From: Brachionus manjavacas
Taxonomy: Eukaryota > Rotifera > Eurotatoria > Ploima > Brachionidae
DNA length: 64,000 nt
Reading direction: 5' to 3'
Assembly (NCBI GenBank): GCA_019054805.1
Contig: JAHQIY010000022.1
Coordinates: forward strand, 682,001 to 746,000
Shown here: positions 10,302 to 22,683 of the stretch, piece after piece
Layout of the letters: every line of letters begins with the position of its first letter
How positions within the stretch are numbered: the stretch's first letter is position 1
The notes under the pieces: model-generated
Told to the model about the DNA's origin: nothing
What the model saw: only the letters and a program-made list of their open reading frames with translations
The model's database searches: none
Translations under genes and position numbers: made by a program

Positions 10302-11697
10302 TTTTAATATAATTATTTTTGTAACAAAATTTTTGATTCATTATTACTACATAAACTTTTAATAATAACAATTAGGTATCAAGACCTAATCAAAAAAATA
10401 ATTAAAATTTTGAAATTTTAAAAGCCAATAATTATTTAAATTTATAAAATGAGTTTTAAACTTGATAATTATTTAAAAAAAATTAATATTAACAATTAAC
10501 CAAATCAAAAAATTTTATGGATAGGGAAATGTATTTATATAGCATATTATTCATAATGATTGTTTTCATTTTTCAGTACTATATATATAAATATATCAAG
10601 AATGAGATCTTAAAACAGAGATAAAACTATTACTTTTATTAATTTTTATTGTTTAGTATTATTTAATCCTTGCACTTTATAAATCTTTGTTTTAAGTTAA
10701 AAATAATTTACAATAGGTTACAAATTAAAGCGTATCATCGGCAAATTGAAGTTGATGATCAAATGTAAATTTCAGATCATTTAAGCGAATTTCAGAAATA
10801 AAGGTATTTTTTATCAATTTTTTAAATATTTATTTTTAAACTTTATTAAACATGGTTTGTTTAAACTTTAATTAGGATAAAAATTATATGAACTTTTATC
10901 TGAAGTAAAATAAAATGTAAATCAATATTTCTAAATTTTGCAATACAAAATTTAACTTTGTTTCGCGGTAATATATTTTGATTAGTATTAAAAAATCATT
11001 TAAAGCCATAATTTGGATGCTTTAATGTGGATTTTAAATTTGTCTTTAAAATTTTAAAATAAATATTTTATAAAAATCGATTAAAGATAAATTGGAAAAA
11101 AAAAGGATTTTTTTTGTTTAGTTAAAACAATACACATTTTGTATTAATTTTAAAGAGTATTTTAAAAAAGCTTTTATCATTTATTAAGACTCTAATCTAT
11201 TTAGTTTTGATCATGTGAACATGATCATGAACTTCAAGTCGCCCGTATCATCCTGAATCCTTTTAAGCGTAATTTATATATTTTGTTCAATATTTGTCAT
11301 GTCTTTTTAAAAAAACTAGAGCTGTAAAAGTCTTAAGTCCATGGAACGATTTTCACTGGTTAAGTTAAATACTCTAATTAATTTAAAAAATCTCAATTTG
11401 ATTACTATTATTTATAATTTAATTTCACTTTTTAAGATATCTTATCATTTAGTATGGTTCTCTTATGTATATTTTAATTTTCTTTAAAATTTGACTAAAT
11501 TAAATATTTCAAATATATTAATTTAGTAAGAGATAAGAGTGTTATGCAAGTCAGATTAAGTTTATAATTTTAAATTCAAAACATGATAAAAAATATGATT
11601 TTTAGAAACAATAAAAACAAATTACTAATACCTACAAGTCAAATTGATCAGTTATTAACAAAAATCATTAATCTTTCCATTCTAAGAATATTAGTAT
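10302..11697. other. CHMP5 3' flank and AT-rich spacer, no gene seen
   Basis: AT-rich DNA after CHMP5 with no exon-like stretch or known family on either strand. It is bounded at 11698 by a MITE related to the foldback at 6.4 kb. Confidence 0.5.
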
Positions 11698-11978
11698 CAG
11701 ACTTGTTTTTAAGTCACAGTTTTAAGTCTAAGTCACAAAAATTTAAGTCAAAGCCAATGTCTTAAAAATTATTTTCATTTTTTTAGTGAAGTTCAGTCGA
11801 GTCAACTAATTTTCTGATTTTTAGAACTAAACTTTTCTTGGATTAAAATAAAAAATCATATTTATTTTTTAGTTTTAAAATCAGAAAATTAGTTTACTTG
11901 ACTAAATTTCACTAAAAAATAATATTTTAAGTCATTGACTTGACTTGATTTAAGACTTGTGACTTAAAAACAAGTATG
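11698..11978. mobile_element. Short foldback MITE, same family as 6372-7410
   Basis: The left end CAGACTTGTTTTTAAGTCAC is the exact complement of the right end of the 1-kb foldback at 7391-7410. The right end carries the complementary GTGACTTAAAAACAAG. Interior arms also pair (ACTAATTTTCTGATTTT against AAAATCAGAAAATTAGTTT), so the 281-bp unit is almost one palindrome. A target duplication is not clear (ATTAGTAT on the left, ATTAAAAT on the right). This is an older or shorter derivative without coding capacity. Confidence 0.75.
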
Positions 11979-12875
11979 ATTAAAATCACTTTAAATCATT
12001 TTTATTTTTTTAATTTACTAAAAAAAAAATTATCATTTGCATGAAATAGAAAATAAAACAATTTCAAAGAATATTCCACAATTATATTAATAATTTCAGT
12101 TAAAAGCAAAAAATAAAATATTATCATGATTATTAATGAATGCATTGAATTATTTAAACAAACGAGAAGAGCGAATTTTAATAAATTTATTATTAACTTA
12201 AATAAATCTTTACTTTTCAGTTCCTTTTGTTATGATGAAAATTATTTTAATTCTTAAAATGAAAGAGTTGTGAGTTTTAGAAAAAAAACAAAACAAAAAG
12301 AGACCGAAAAAATGATTAGATTTCATTAAATCAATCAACTCAAGCCTTAAGAACCTCACAACTTTTGTTCTTAAACTTCAGTTAATCTTCTTCTAATTGT
12401 AATTGATTCTTTGAATCATCATATTCTTAACTTATCTATTAAATAAAAATTTTAAAAAATACAAAATTATGATATTATTCATTAAAATTTTATGATTTTT
12501 ATTTTTGTACTAAAATTCAGAACGTCAAAATGCTAGATTTTTCTTAGCCATAATCCATATTCATTTCCTGTTAAAAGGAATGAAAAGATTTTGGCTAATC
12601 CATCGTAAACTCGGATACAGTGCATAACTTTCATTGACTCGTCTTAATAAAAATTCACAGTTTCCAATTAATTAGAAAACATCATTTTATATCATTATTA
12701 TTATTATTATTGTTTAAATTGACGTCTTGAAAGCCATGTTAGTTAAAAAAAAAGAAAATTATTATTAGTTTATTCATATATTGTCATTTTAAATATTTTT
12801 TTTTAATTTTCAAAAAATAAACGCTTATCTATGATTATTTTTTTGTTTAAAAATTAATTTTAGATTTATAGCAAA
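11979..12875. other. Spacer upstream of MRPS22, no gene seen
   Basis: AT-rich DNA without a recognisable gene. TTTATAG at 12865-12871, four bases before the MRPS22 ATG, could be a 3' splice site. Confidence 0.4.
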
Positions 12876-14001
12876 ATGTCTTTGAATATCGCAGCGAAAT
12901 ATTTTAGGAGAAATGACGTTCAAATCATTTTAAAAAAAATTAGTGGATTTGATCTTAAAAAAATATACTCGCTTAAATTTAATGAAAAATTAAAAAGTTC
13001 TGAAATTCAGCTTCTCACAAATAAAGAGCTCAGTTTAGTAGGTTTTTTTTTTCTAAATTAAGTCTTCTAAAAAATTTTAGGAAAGAAAAAATTCAAATGA
13101 ATTAGCGAAATCACTTCTTCAAATGCCACCGTTTTTACCAGTTCGTGATAATTCAACTGAAGTCTTATCATCAGATAAAGATCTTGATCCGATCAACTTT
13201 ACCAAATCAAATTACATGTTCATTGATATATCTCTGGAAATTCCTGAGAATGTAAGTTCATAATTTAAATTCTTGTTATAAATGTTTAGCTACGAAAATT
13301 TTTTTTTATAATTTAATAATAAATATTCATTAGAAGCGAATGATTGTAGTAAGAGAGACAAATGGTCTTTTGCGAAAAGCAGATTATGATGAAAGAGAAA
13401 AAATACTTCAAGTATACTTTCCAGCTAATGGGAAATCAAAATACGTATCTCCAATGTTCAACCCAATTAATTTAGAGGTACTTCCATTAAATTTTTTTAA
13501 AATACATAACAAATTTGATTTTATTTATAAATTAAACTTAGGAATCCTTAAAAATGAAGCAATACATTCTTATTTTAAATAAAGCCTGCGTGGAGTTCGA
13601 ACCAAATAATCCAGAATTTATTAGAGTTACTCATAGAGTTTACGAGTTTATAAATGAAGTAGATGATTTTGAATTGTTATATTCTACCCGATATTTTGGA
13701 ACTTTAGTTTTTTATCTGATTTGGTTTAAAAAAATTGAGAATTTAGTGACATTTTATCTTCTAAAATCAAAAATAAGTGATTGTTTGAATTTAATTCAGT
13801 TATATTCAATTATTCATGAAAAAAATCAGTTCAGTCAACATCTCTCTGAAAATTTAACAGAACATGAGAAAATCAAGGTAAATCTTTAAATTAATTATTT
13901 CATAAAGTTAAAAAAAAAATTTAAAGGTATTTATAAAATATGAGTTAAAAAATAGCCCTAAAATTGAACAAGCATTACTAAATGTTGACGATAATGTTTA
14001 G
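12876..14001 (+). CDS. MRPS22: Mitochondrial small ribosomal subunit protein mS22
   Basis: Five exons: 12876-13037, 13081-13251, 13334-13477, 13542-13877 and 13927-14001. All junctions are phase 0, giving 295 residues. The order of conserved blocks matches human MRPS22: VQIILKKISGFDL, LLQMPPFLPVRD, NYMFIDISLEIPE, MIVVRETNGLLRKADYDER, ILQVYFPANG, CVEFEPNNPEFIRVTH, LLYSTRYFGTLVFYL and NLIQLYSIIHE. mS22 is a metazoan-type component of the mitochondrial 28S subunit with no bacterial counterpart. The human protein is ~360 residues including its transit peptide, so this version has a shorter N-terminus; no obvious long targeting sequence precedes the first block. All four introns are 43-82 bp, typical of this window. 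Confidence 0.93.
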
Positions 14002-14314
14002 AATTTATTCATTAAAAAATAAATGACATCATAATTTTAAAAATAAAAGATAATTTTTTTTTTCCAATTTCGTAAATTTTATTATGTGAACAAATATTGA
14101 GATAAAAAATATTTAAAAATAATGTTGATGTTAATTCAAAGCTTTTTAAACTTGATGTTCTCAAGATTTTATCTAGATTATATATATGCTGAATCTTTAA
14201 AGGTTGAAAATAATTGAACAAAACTTACACTTCTTATTAAATATCATGACAAAAAAATTAAAAATGAAAAAAAAAACAAAAATTTTTTAATCATCAATGT
14301 TAAAAAATTACCTT

Positions 14315-15690
14315 TAGAGACTTTATTTGAAATTAGTTTACTCTTTAACATGAGTTTGGAACTAGATCAAATCCCAAAATCCTGAAAAATAGCAAATATA
14401 ACTATGATACTTAAGAAATCTTCTCCTACTCAAGACCCTAATAACTATCGTCTAATTAGTATGACAAGTTGTCTTGGAAAGTAACTTGAACGTATAATTT
14501 ACACTAGAATATATGATTTTCTTGAGAACGATAAATTACTTATTCACGAACAATCTGAATTTAGAAAACATACAAATACAGAAAATAATCTTTTTTTTTC
14601 TTTTAAAAAGTTGTAGAGTTTTTACATTAAAAAATAATATACAGTCGCCTTCATCTATAAACAATTTTTTCAATCAATTCTCAGATACTCAATGGAAATA
14701 GTTAATTTAACAGACAATAAACTGAAAGAACTTGATACTCGGCAAAATATCCTATAAAAAACACGATCGGTATTAGTAAATACTCACAGACAAGACCATT
14801 ATATTGTGCTATCAATCTGGAATTTGTTTCCCAAATTTATATGAAACATAAATTATTTATTCTAGGGCAATTTTGAACAATGATTTGAGGAGAAAACTCT
14901 TAAAGGAGATTAAGAAAACGCCTGGAATTACTTCGAGAAATGGTACTTCGTTTGGCAGACAATTGAGAACATTGGAACAAACGATCAGTATTGAATGTCT
15001 TGAATATGAAAAAAAGTCTTAATCGAATTTATAAATGAGCTGTTCACGTGCCAAAACAGAGGCTCAGTTGACTCAGTCAAGTTTTTTGTTCATAAAATTA
15101 GAATTGCATTGGATATTAATTTAACTTTTTACTTTTATTATGACTACTTGAATCTTTTACTTAAGCCTGCAATTTATTAATTATTTATAATTTTTTCTCT
15201 TTTTAGCCCTCTTTTATGTAATCTGTTGAATGGATTAATTATATATGAAACTTAATGTGATTTAAATCAGATATTTTTTTTATTTTCTTTGTAAAATTTG
15301 TAATTTTGTGTTTCCTTTTCAACTTGCCTATGAGGCTTAAATTTTTTTTCAAATAAATAAAATAAGTAAAAGGTCTGTTGTCTATATTTTGACATTTCGA
15401 AAGCTTTTGATAGAGATAGAGTCTGATGGACTCATTCACAAGCTAATTAGAATTAATCTCCCTCGTTATCTTATTTATTGGATTAGATCGTTTCTGTTTT
15501 TAAGATCTTTAAGACTAAATGTAAATGGTCATCTAGGTTATCGATACCCTATTAAAGCATGAGTTCCACACGGATCAGTTATCATTCCGCTTCTTTTTAG
15601 CACTTTCATTAATGACTTATCAGAAAGAAATAAAACAAACTGCAAATACTCCGTTCTTTTTGCAGATGACTTGGCAACTTTTTTTTTTAT
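14315..15690 (+). mobile_element. LINE RT fragment, split by a ~0.7-kb insertion
   Basis: Bases 14315-14628 repeat 7868-8178 of the larger LINE almost exactly (NYRLISMTSCLGK; ERIIYTRIYDFLENDKLL). Bases 15353-15690 continue with the next segment (IYILTFRK, then LFADDLATFF). The two halves should be contiguous. Stops and frameshifts are present, so it is inactive. It starts and stops abruptly within the RT, without LINE 5' or 3' ends. Confidence 0.85.
14629..15352 (+). mobile_element. Insertion inside the LINE, probably the 3' part of another retroelement
   Basis: This segment interrupts two halves of one LINE RT. It contains a coding-like scrap resembling LINE C-termini (VLSIWNLFPKF near 14805-14845, and KFFVHKIRIALDIN near 15075-15120). 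It ends TTGCCTATGAGGCTTAAA followed by an AAATAAATAAAAT tail. A hairpin-like AGGCTT word plus an A/T-repeat tail recurs at several other places here. Family not identified. Confidence 0.5.
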
Positions 15691-15929
15691 TAGATAGGAA
15701 ATTTTAATTTTCCATTAGGTACTTATTTATCACGCTTTCAAATGGAAAATGAAAATTTCAAAGTATTGAAACTAGATCAGTTAACTTTTACTTGTCTACT
15801 TTTGGTTGTTTTTTTTTTAATCATGTTTAAGATTTAAAAAAAACATTTTTTCGATATTTTATGTTTTTTAATTTCATTTATGTTTATTTATTAAAAATTT
15901 GGTTAGTAATTTATGTACATGATTTTACA

Positions 15930-16760
15930 GGTCGTCTTAATGAACAGTTAATCTACGACTGGATTTTTGAAAAAGTAATATGAAATAAACGAAAATGGAT
16001 AAAAAGAAGTTGTACCTAAAAGATTATTTCACAAAAAAAATTTGAAAAGGTTAAAGCAACAGCGAGATTTTTTGCAAGTACTCATTTCAGAACAAAAAAT
16101 TGAATTTTTAAGTCGCCAATCAAACAATTTTTAAATGCAACAAGCTTTGATACATTAGAAAGCATTGTAAATAAGAGAGACTATACTTACTTGAAGTCAA
16201 CAAGCAATTCCCATCTAAATAAAAGCTACACTTAATTACCAGAGATTCAAAATAGATAAAAAGCGTAAAATTACAAACAGCACAAAAAATATTGAGAAAA
16301 AAAAATGATGAATACGAAATATCACTCGAAAATACACTTGAAAGCATAGTCCATTAATTGAAAAAATTCTTCTTGACTCATGAGTACAAGCTACTAAAGA
16401 ACTTAACTTAAAAACCCAAACCAACCTTTTTTACCAAGTAAGATAATAGATTAATGATAGGAAAAATATAAACAGCGAACGATCCGCTACAAGACCATAA
16501 CAAGAAATGATAAAAATTCTCTCAACAACCTCACTGAAAGCATCTAAAAATTTAAGCGTGAGATATGCAAGAGTTTATGTGAAAAAACTAGATAATTATG
16601 TCTTTTAGAAATGCATGTGGAAAAAAATAAAATCATTTAATAACGAGCACAACAAAATCGACTATTATAAACAAAATATTAAAATAGATGCCATTACTTC
16701 ACCAACTGATGAACGCATATTCAAAGCATCTCCAAAAACCCTTTGGTCCTGATATCAATG
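15930..16760 (+). pseudogene. Decayed coding-like stretch of unknown family
   Basis: Several long runs with protein-like composition read in the plus direction but are broken by stops. Examples are GRLNEQLIYDWIFEK near 15930, ATARFFASTHF near 16050, FLNATSFDTLESIVNKRDY near 16125 and ITSPTDERIFKASPKTLW near 16695. No splice pattern removes the stops. It looks like a relic of a mobile-element protein; I cannot name the family. Confidence 0.4.
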
Positions 16761-17401
16761 ACTTTAAAAACAACAAAGATTTTTTAAAATTTAGCATGAC
16801 ATAACTAAAATATTAAAAAAGATGAAATAAATTAGTTACGTTTTTTTGAAAAAATCATCCTAAACCGCATAAACTATGTTCACTGTTTTCTTCTAAAAAT
16901 TCTTGAGATATTTTTTTGTTCCTCTTCTTTTTCAGGTTTTGTGAAGTTCAGTACAAAATAACAGAACTAAGTATAGAAAAATTAAATAACTTTTTATCTA
17001 AAAGTTTAAAATAAATTCTGTAAATGCAGCATGGTGCAACATTTAAAGTTGCATCAACACTAAAAGTCAGCTAATGATGTGCAGAATCAAACACGCTCGA
17101 ATAAATTGAAAGTTAATTGCTGCATAACTCTGCAAATTTAGCAGGCTTTGAAAGTTGCTCTATGTTGCATTTCCAGAACTAAGTTTAAACCTATAGAAAA
17201 AAAGTTAATTTTTTTTAGATTTTTTTTGTTCTTTTTTTCATTTTTAAATGAATTTCACAAAACCTTTTAGACAAATGCTCCAGGTCTACTTTTACTTTTA
17301 ATAAACTATGAAAAAACTAGATTTTTTAATTTTATCAATTATTAATATCTAAAAAATATATGTTCAAAATTAAGTTAAATTTGGTCAATAAAAACTTTTT
17401 T
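16761..17401. other. AT-rich spacer, no gene seen
   Basis: No exon-like stretch found on either strand. It leads directly into the inverted-repeat element at 17.4 kb. Confidence 0.4.
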
Positions 17402-18208
17402 TAAAAGGCGTATGCGTCGTAAATCTTCACGGTATGTAAATAAGGGAATTTCGGGGAATTAAATATTCTACATTTTTCAGAATGAAAAATCACCCAAAAT
17501 CAATGAAAAAAATATATGACCGATGTATGTCATACTCTCGCCTATACGTGTCCAAAATTTATAGAATTTTGGACACTGGATTTAATTTACAGTGATTTTA
17601 AGGAACAAATAATAACGCATCAGGAAGTGTTGAAACACCGTTTTAAAACAAAATCTGAAATTAAAGGACAAAGGAAAAATTTTAGCAAATGTTGAATGAT
17701 TTCCGAACTAAATTTTTGCAAAAATATCGAATTTTTAATAAAATTTTGCGAATAATTTTTTTTTTGTGTTAAACTCATATTTTGTGAATATTACAAAAAC
17801 TTTAAATACTTTGAGAGCTTATTTTTTAAATTTTAAATTTCAAGTCAAAATTCTGCTTCGATAACTTTTTTCTAGCATAAATTTTGTTTATTTTGATACC
17901 ATGAACATATGGTTCTTAAAGGGTCTAGGGGTAAAATATACAAGGCAAAGTGATCCAACCTTTAAAGCATTTCGAGAACGGTAAGTCTTATCAACAAAAT
18001 CATTTGTTGATAAGACTTACCGTTCTCGAAATGATTTGAAAAAAAAGTACTAATAGGTCCTATTTTGTACACGTATAGGCGAGAGTATGACATACATCGG
18101 TCATATATTTTTTGGATGATTTTTCATGCTGAAAAACGTAGAATATTTAATTTCCCGAAATTCTCTTATTTACATAACGTGAAGATTTATGAAACATATG
18201 CCTTTACT
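17402..18208. mobile_element. Inverted-repeat DNA element (~800 bp, ~150-bp arms)
   Basis: The left arm (about 17405-17555) and right arm (about 18065-18205) are inverted copies with scattered mismatches. Both contain AAATCTTCACG, ATGTAAATAAG, TTAAATATTCTAC and the identical block GACATACATCGGTCATATAT or its complement. The interior has no transposase-like reading frame. It carries a small hairpin at 17546-17576 (GTGTCCAAAATTT / AATTTTGGACAC) and a perfect 31-bp hairpin at 17968-18033. Best described as a non-autonomous terminal-inverted-repeat element; the superfamily is unresolved because the exact ends and target duplication are unclear. Confidence 0.75.
17968..18033. repeat. Perfect 31-bp hairpin with 4-nt loop
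   Basis: The left arm 17968-17998 begins CATTTCGAGAACGGTAAGTC and is exactly reverse-complementary to 18003-18033. Only ATCA lies between. There is no mismatch over 31 pairs, although the outer arms of the host element have diverged. Confidence 0.9.
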
Positions 18209-18748
18209 TGTCAAATTTTTAAAAACCCTTCAGTTTTAAAACCTTACAAAAGAAAAGAATGCATTGATGCTTAAGAGTTTTTGATTTAATTCCAAGACAA
18301 TAAAAAAAATCTTAAAATTTTATTAAGTCATTAATCAATTTTTAATTTTTAAAAAAATTAATTTTTGGATTGAAGATTTGAAAATTTAGGAAATTTTTTT
18401 TTCCTCTACAAATTTATTTTTACTATTTAATGCTCCTAAATTAAGGACTAATCAACATATTATTCTTGTTTTCCAATGGTTTTCAATTAGATTTAAAATT
18501 TCTTTTTAAATTCGTTTATACTCTAGCATAAATTTATTTATTTGATTAAATTTCATCTTTTTTTAAACTTTCCTTAAGATTAGTTTTCAAACTTTTACAA
18601 TATATGTATATGCATGCTTCAGAAATAATTAAATTTCATAATTCAAAATGATAAAATCAAAACGTAAAGTTTTAGTAGGAATTAACTTAGAATTTTTTAT
18701 TTATTCATTTTATTCAATTTTTAAAAGTCTTTTTAGAATATAAATAAA
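18209..18748 (+). other. CDK12 upstream region
   Basis: AT-rich DNA without another gene. It presumably holds the promoter and 5'UTR of the kinase gene. TCTTTTTAG at 18728-18736, 12 nt before the ATG, looks like a 3' splice site. Confidence 0.4.
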
Positions 18749-21511
18749 ATGGACGAGAAACAAAAAGTATTCGATGATGAAAATTCATCAAAAAAAGATA
18801 AAACTGAATCCACCAAGTGCTCAAGTAAAGCGAAAAAAAAACACAAGTCAAAAAAAGGTAAAAAGCACAAGTCTGATAAATCGATACGATCAGAAGATAG
18901 AAATCTTAACAAAGAATCAAAATGTAAAAAGGCCAAGACCAAGTCAAAAAAGAAAGGCAAATCTAAAAAGATGAGCCGATCACCAAGTTCAATATCATCA
19001 ATTTCGAGTGAATTTAACACAAACTCGTCTCGTTCGTCGTCAACATCGTCCATTTCCTCTTCACTCTTATCTAAATCTTCTGTCGAAGAATCTTCGATTC
19101 GCAAGAAAAGCTCGGTGAACTACTCAAGAGGATCTAGATCAAGGAGCCGTTCGTCAAATAAAAGGACATCTTACCACGACAAGGAATCAAGTGTGAAAAA
19201 TAAAAAGTTTTCCGATAGTGCGGAAATAAATTCACGAAGTTCACAAAGCAAAAAAGATTACAGCAATTTAAGAAAAAATAAAAGCGAATTTACAGATTCT
19301 GAACACTACAGTCGTCATCGTAATTATTTGCCAGAAACATTGAGCCGAGAATACTCTCGTTATAGACCAGAATATTTCAATTATAGCGATTATTACGATA
19401 CAAGTTATTACAGCAGTTATAATTCAAGATACTCATACGACACAAAGCCATCGACGATATCCTACTCTAAAAGAAATGACAGCTATGATAGAGATAAGCC
19501 AAGCTATCGTTATGGCGATCGGCGCCGTTCTCCAAGTTATGATTATGCTTTTAGTAGAACCAAAACGAGTCATCATAGATCAAAACGGTCGAGATCAAAA
19601 TCATCCCATAAGTCATCGGACATTCGCCTATCGCCAAGAAACGTTCGATCAAAGTCGCCAGACTATTTTCGTTCTTCGCACAAAAACTCCATTCGGTCCA
19701 GATCTCGCACAAAAACCAGGTCAAAATCCAAATCACCCAAGCATCTCAAATTTCGTCGAGAAAAAGATTGGAAAAGAGAATCGTCAATCAACTATCTGCC
19801 TTCTGTTAGTCTTGGAGCTGAATTGCAAAAAGTTGTCGGTGAAAAACGAAAGACAAAGAGTGTACAGGCCGAAAAAAATAAATCGGATAGTGAAAGTCTT
19901 GAAAAAAAAAATGATGTAAAAAATGATGCAAAAGGCGATGCAAAAGGCGATGCAAAAGGCGATGCAAAAGGCGATGCAAAAAATGAGCAGACTGAAATAG
20001 TGCATCAAGAAACTTTGGTGAAAAAAGATGAGAAGACATGTCAAAAGATTCTAACCAAGACATTGCCACCTCTTCCTTTGCCTGAAATAGATGAAACCGA
20101 CGACAATGAAATCGAAATAAATGACGACACTAATTTTGATTCTAAATCGCCAAAATTAAATGACAACAATTCAGAAAATATGAGCAAGTGTTTGAATTCG
20201 TATGAACCTCGCGACAAAACCCACTCTGAAGGAAAAAAAACAACTCTGTCAAATTCAAAGCGTCCTGTGATATTGCAACGGAAAAATGAAGTCGACAAAG
20301 AAAATTGGGGCGAGAAAAGTGTGGACATGTTTGAAAGGCTGGAAATTATAGGCGAAGGCACGTATGGCAAAGTTTTTAAAGCAAGAGATATAGAAACAAA
20401 TGAACTTGTGGCACTAAAGAGCGTCAAGCTAGAAAATGAGAAAGAAGGCTTTCCAATAACAGCAGTAAGGGAAATAAAAATATTAAGGCAGCTACAGCAC
20501 CCAAATATTGTGAACATGATCGAAATAGTTACTGACAAGCAAGATGTTTTAGAATTTAGAAAAGATCGTGGAGAATTTTATTTGGTTTTTGAATATATGG
20601 ATCATGATTTATTTGGTCTTTTGGATTCGGGAGTTTTAGATCTAAATGATGATCAAATAGCTAGTTTTATGAAGCAATTGTTAGAGGGCTTAAATTATTG
20701 TCATTCGAAAAATTTTCTCCACCGTGATATCAAGTGCTCTAATATTTTGATCAATAATAGGTAAAAAACGTTCACAATCAACTCATCGGTATTTACTTTA
20801 TTTGCTAATAATTTTTTGCTCCTAAGAGGCCAAATCAAACTTGCTGACTTCGGACTAGCAAGATACTATAATGCAGAGGATAAGGAAAGACCATATACGA
20901 ATAAAGTAATCACTTTGTGGTATAGAGCTCCAGAACTTTTGTTGGGCGAAGAAAGATATGGTCCATCGATTGATATATGGAGTTGTGGGTAAATATTTTT
21001 TACTATAAAATATGAATCACTGAATTTTGAATCAACATGTTGTATAAAAGCTGCATTCTAGGAGAACTCTACGTTAAAAAACCAATTTTTCAAGCAAATT
21101 CAGAAATAAATCAGCTAGAATTGATATCAAGAACTTGTGGCTCTCCCAACCCTTCGATTTGGCCTGATGTCGTTAATTTGCCTTTTTATGATGCTATTCG
21201 ACAAAAAAAAAACTACAAACGTCGTCTAAGAGAAGAATTTTCATTCATGCCATGCCCTGCTTTGGACCTTCTCGATCAAATGCTTGAGTTGGATCCATCC
21301 AAACGAATCACTTCTGAAAATTCGCTAAAATCAATTTGGTTGAAAAATATACAGCCTCTAGAGATCAAACCTCCGACGTAACTAATTTAATTTGTTAAAA
21401 AGAACAATTAATTTTTTTTTTCAACTATTTTATAGATTTCCGCTTAATCAAGACTGTCATGAAATGTGGAGCAAAGAGTTGAAAAAAAAAAAAAGAATAT
21501 CAAACGATTGA
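18749..21511 (+). CDS. CDK12: Cyclin-dependent kinase CDK12/CDK13-like
   Basis: Four exons: 18749-20760, 20827-20988, 21051-21377 and 21436-21511, with consistent phases, giving 858 residues. Residues ~1-340 are Ser/Arg/Lys-rich (RS repeats such as [18 protein letters not shown]), as in CDK12/13, which phosphorylate the RNA polymerase II CTD with cyclin K. The kinase domain runs ~527-825: GEGTYGKV P-loop, PITAVRE cyclin-contact helix (PITAIRE in human), the CDK12-type [34 protein letters not shown], the activation segment [20 protein letters not shown], and [12 protein letters not shown]. The C-terminal [14 protein letters not shown] matches the CDK12 HE/polybasic extension. Human CDK12 is ~1490 residues; this protein lacks the long proline-rich flanks. 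WYRAPE replaces the usual CDK12 WYRPPE. One ancestral gene probably represents both vertebrate paralogues. Confidence 0.95.
19924..19980 (+). repeat. In-frame 12-bp tandem repeat in the CDK12 coding region
   Basis: Four full copies plus a partial copy of GATGCAAAAGGC encode DAKG repeats within the disordered N-terminal part. The exact identity of the units suggests recent slippage expansion. Length variation here would keep frame. Confidence 0.9.
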
Positions 21512-22085
21512 GCAATGGTCTAAATCAAAATTTATTAGCTATTACGTTTTAAAATTGATATTTCTTGTTTGTTAAATAAAATTGTAAAAATCAATGTAAT
21601 TTATTTTTTAAAGTGGCAACTATCTTTTATTTGTAAGTGCTTAACCTGGTCTATTAAACACTTTCTTGATCAAATCATTGAAAATTTCTAAATGAAAAAG
21701 AATTTTTTCAGAGCCAAAATATTATTACATTTTTAATTACATAAAATTTTGATCTTAAATATGGAGTAAAATTTTATTAAAAAATCAATGTGGTTTTTTG
21801 ATAAAACAAATTTTTTTTTTAAAAGCCCGCAATCATTATGTCCTTCTACAATTTAGACGCTTTTATTTTTTTAAATACATTTGTTTAATTTTATATAGAA
21901 TATATAGAAATCTCCCTTTAATCACAAGAAAAATATATTAATTAAATAATGTATAATCTAAAAGCAAGTTCTGATAAAAGAAGTAAAATTTATTTAAATT
22001 AAATACAATCATTGATAATATTTTTAAAAGAAAAAAAAATTTTAATTTTTGGTTTTACAAATATTTGCTTTTGAAAGGATGATTT
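21512..22085. other. CDK12 3' flank, no gene seen
   Basis: AT-rich DNA with AATAAA-type words shortly after the stop. No coding or RNA feature recognised. Confidence 0.4.
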
Positions 22086-22455
22086 TTACGTAAATTTTCG
22101 TGAAATTCAATTTTAAAATATATAAAAATAGGTAAAAATGGTAAAATTTGAGAAAGAAATAGAAAAAAAAATTTTTGGAAAATTTATAAAATTTTATAAT
22201 TTTTATAATTTAATTTGGTTATTTTGGTTATTTTGTTTATTTTGTTTGTTTTGATTGTCTATCTTAAGACAATTTTATTCCTCATGTAATGTTAAAATGG
22301 AAAGTGGTCAAATCATCAGTAAAACATAAGGAAAAAATAAATATAATTAAATTTAATAAATTTTCCACAAATTTTAAGTTTTTTTTTCTAATTTTTCTCA
22401 AATTTTACCATTTTTTTACCTATATTAAAATTGAATTTTACGTAAATTTACTATT
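22086..22455. mobile_element. Inverted-repeat MITE (~100-bp arms)
   Basis: The left arm (about 22086-22191) reads TTTACGTAAATTTTCGTG, then ATAGGTAAAAATGGTAAAA and TTTGAGAAA. The right arm (about 22358-22452) is its inverted copy (TTTCTCAAATTTTACCATTTTTTTACCTAT ending GAATTTTACGTAAATTTA). The ~165-bp spacer is non-coding. TTACGTAA at the tips is itself palindromic. Non-autonomous, family unknown. Confidence 0.65.
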
Positions 22456-22683
22456 TTTTACAAAAGTTAATTTACGTAAAATTTGGTAAAAACCATGTAG
22501 CGAATCATCACTGAATCACTGAATAACAATACATTGACTGTAACTAAATTTGTACAAATAAAATTTAAATTTTTGACAAATTAGATCTGAAATAAAGAGT
22601 TTACAATCAATGGATTAAAAAAAATTAAGCTTTATTATTTGAGGTAAATTTATTTTTCAAATTTATTCAATTTTAATTTTCAA

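Noticed and set aside
13340-13889. Two overlapping short open frames read as separate genes
   Set aside because: Splicing joins them as exons 3 and 4 of MRPS22 with matching phases.
19551-20538. Minus-strand open frames across CDK12, rich in Phe/Ser/His repeats
   Set aside because: They mirror the RS/Lys-rich coding strand and the 12-bp repeat, with no independent motif.
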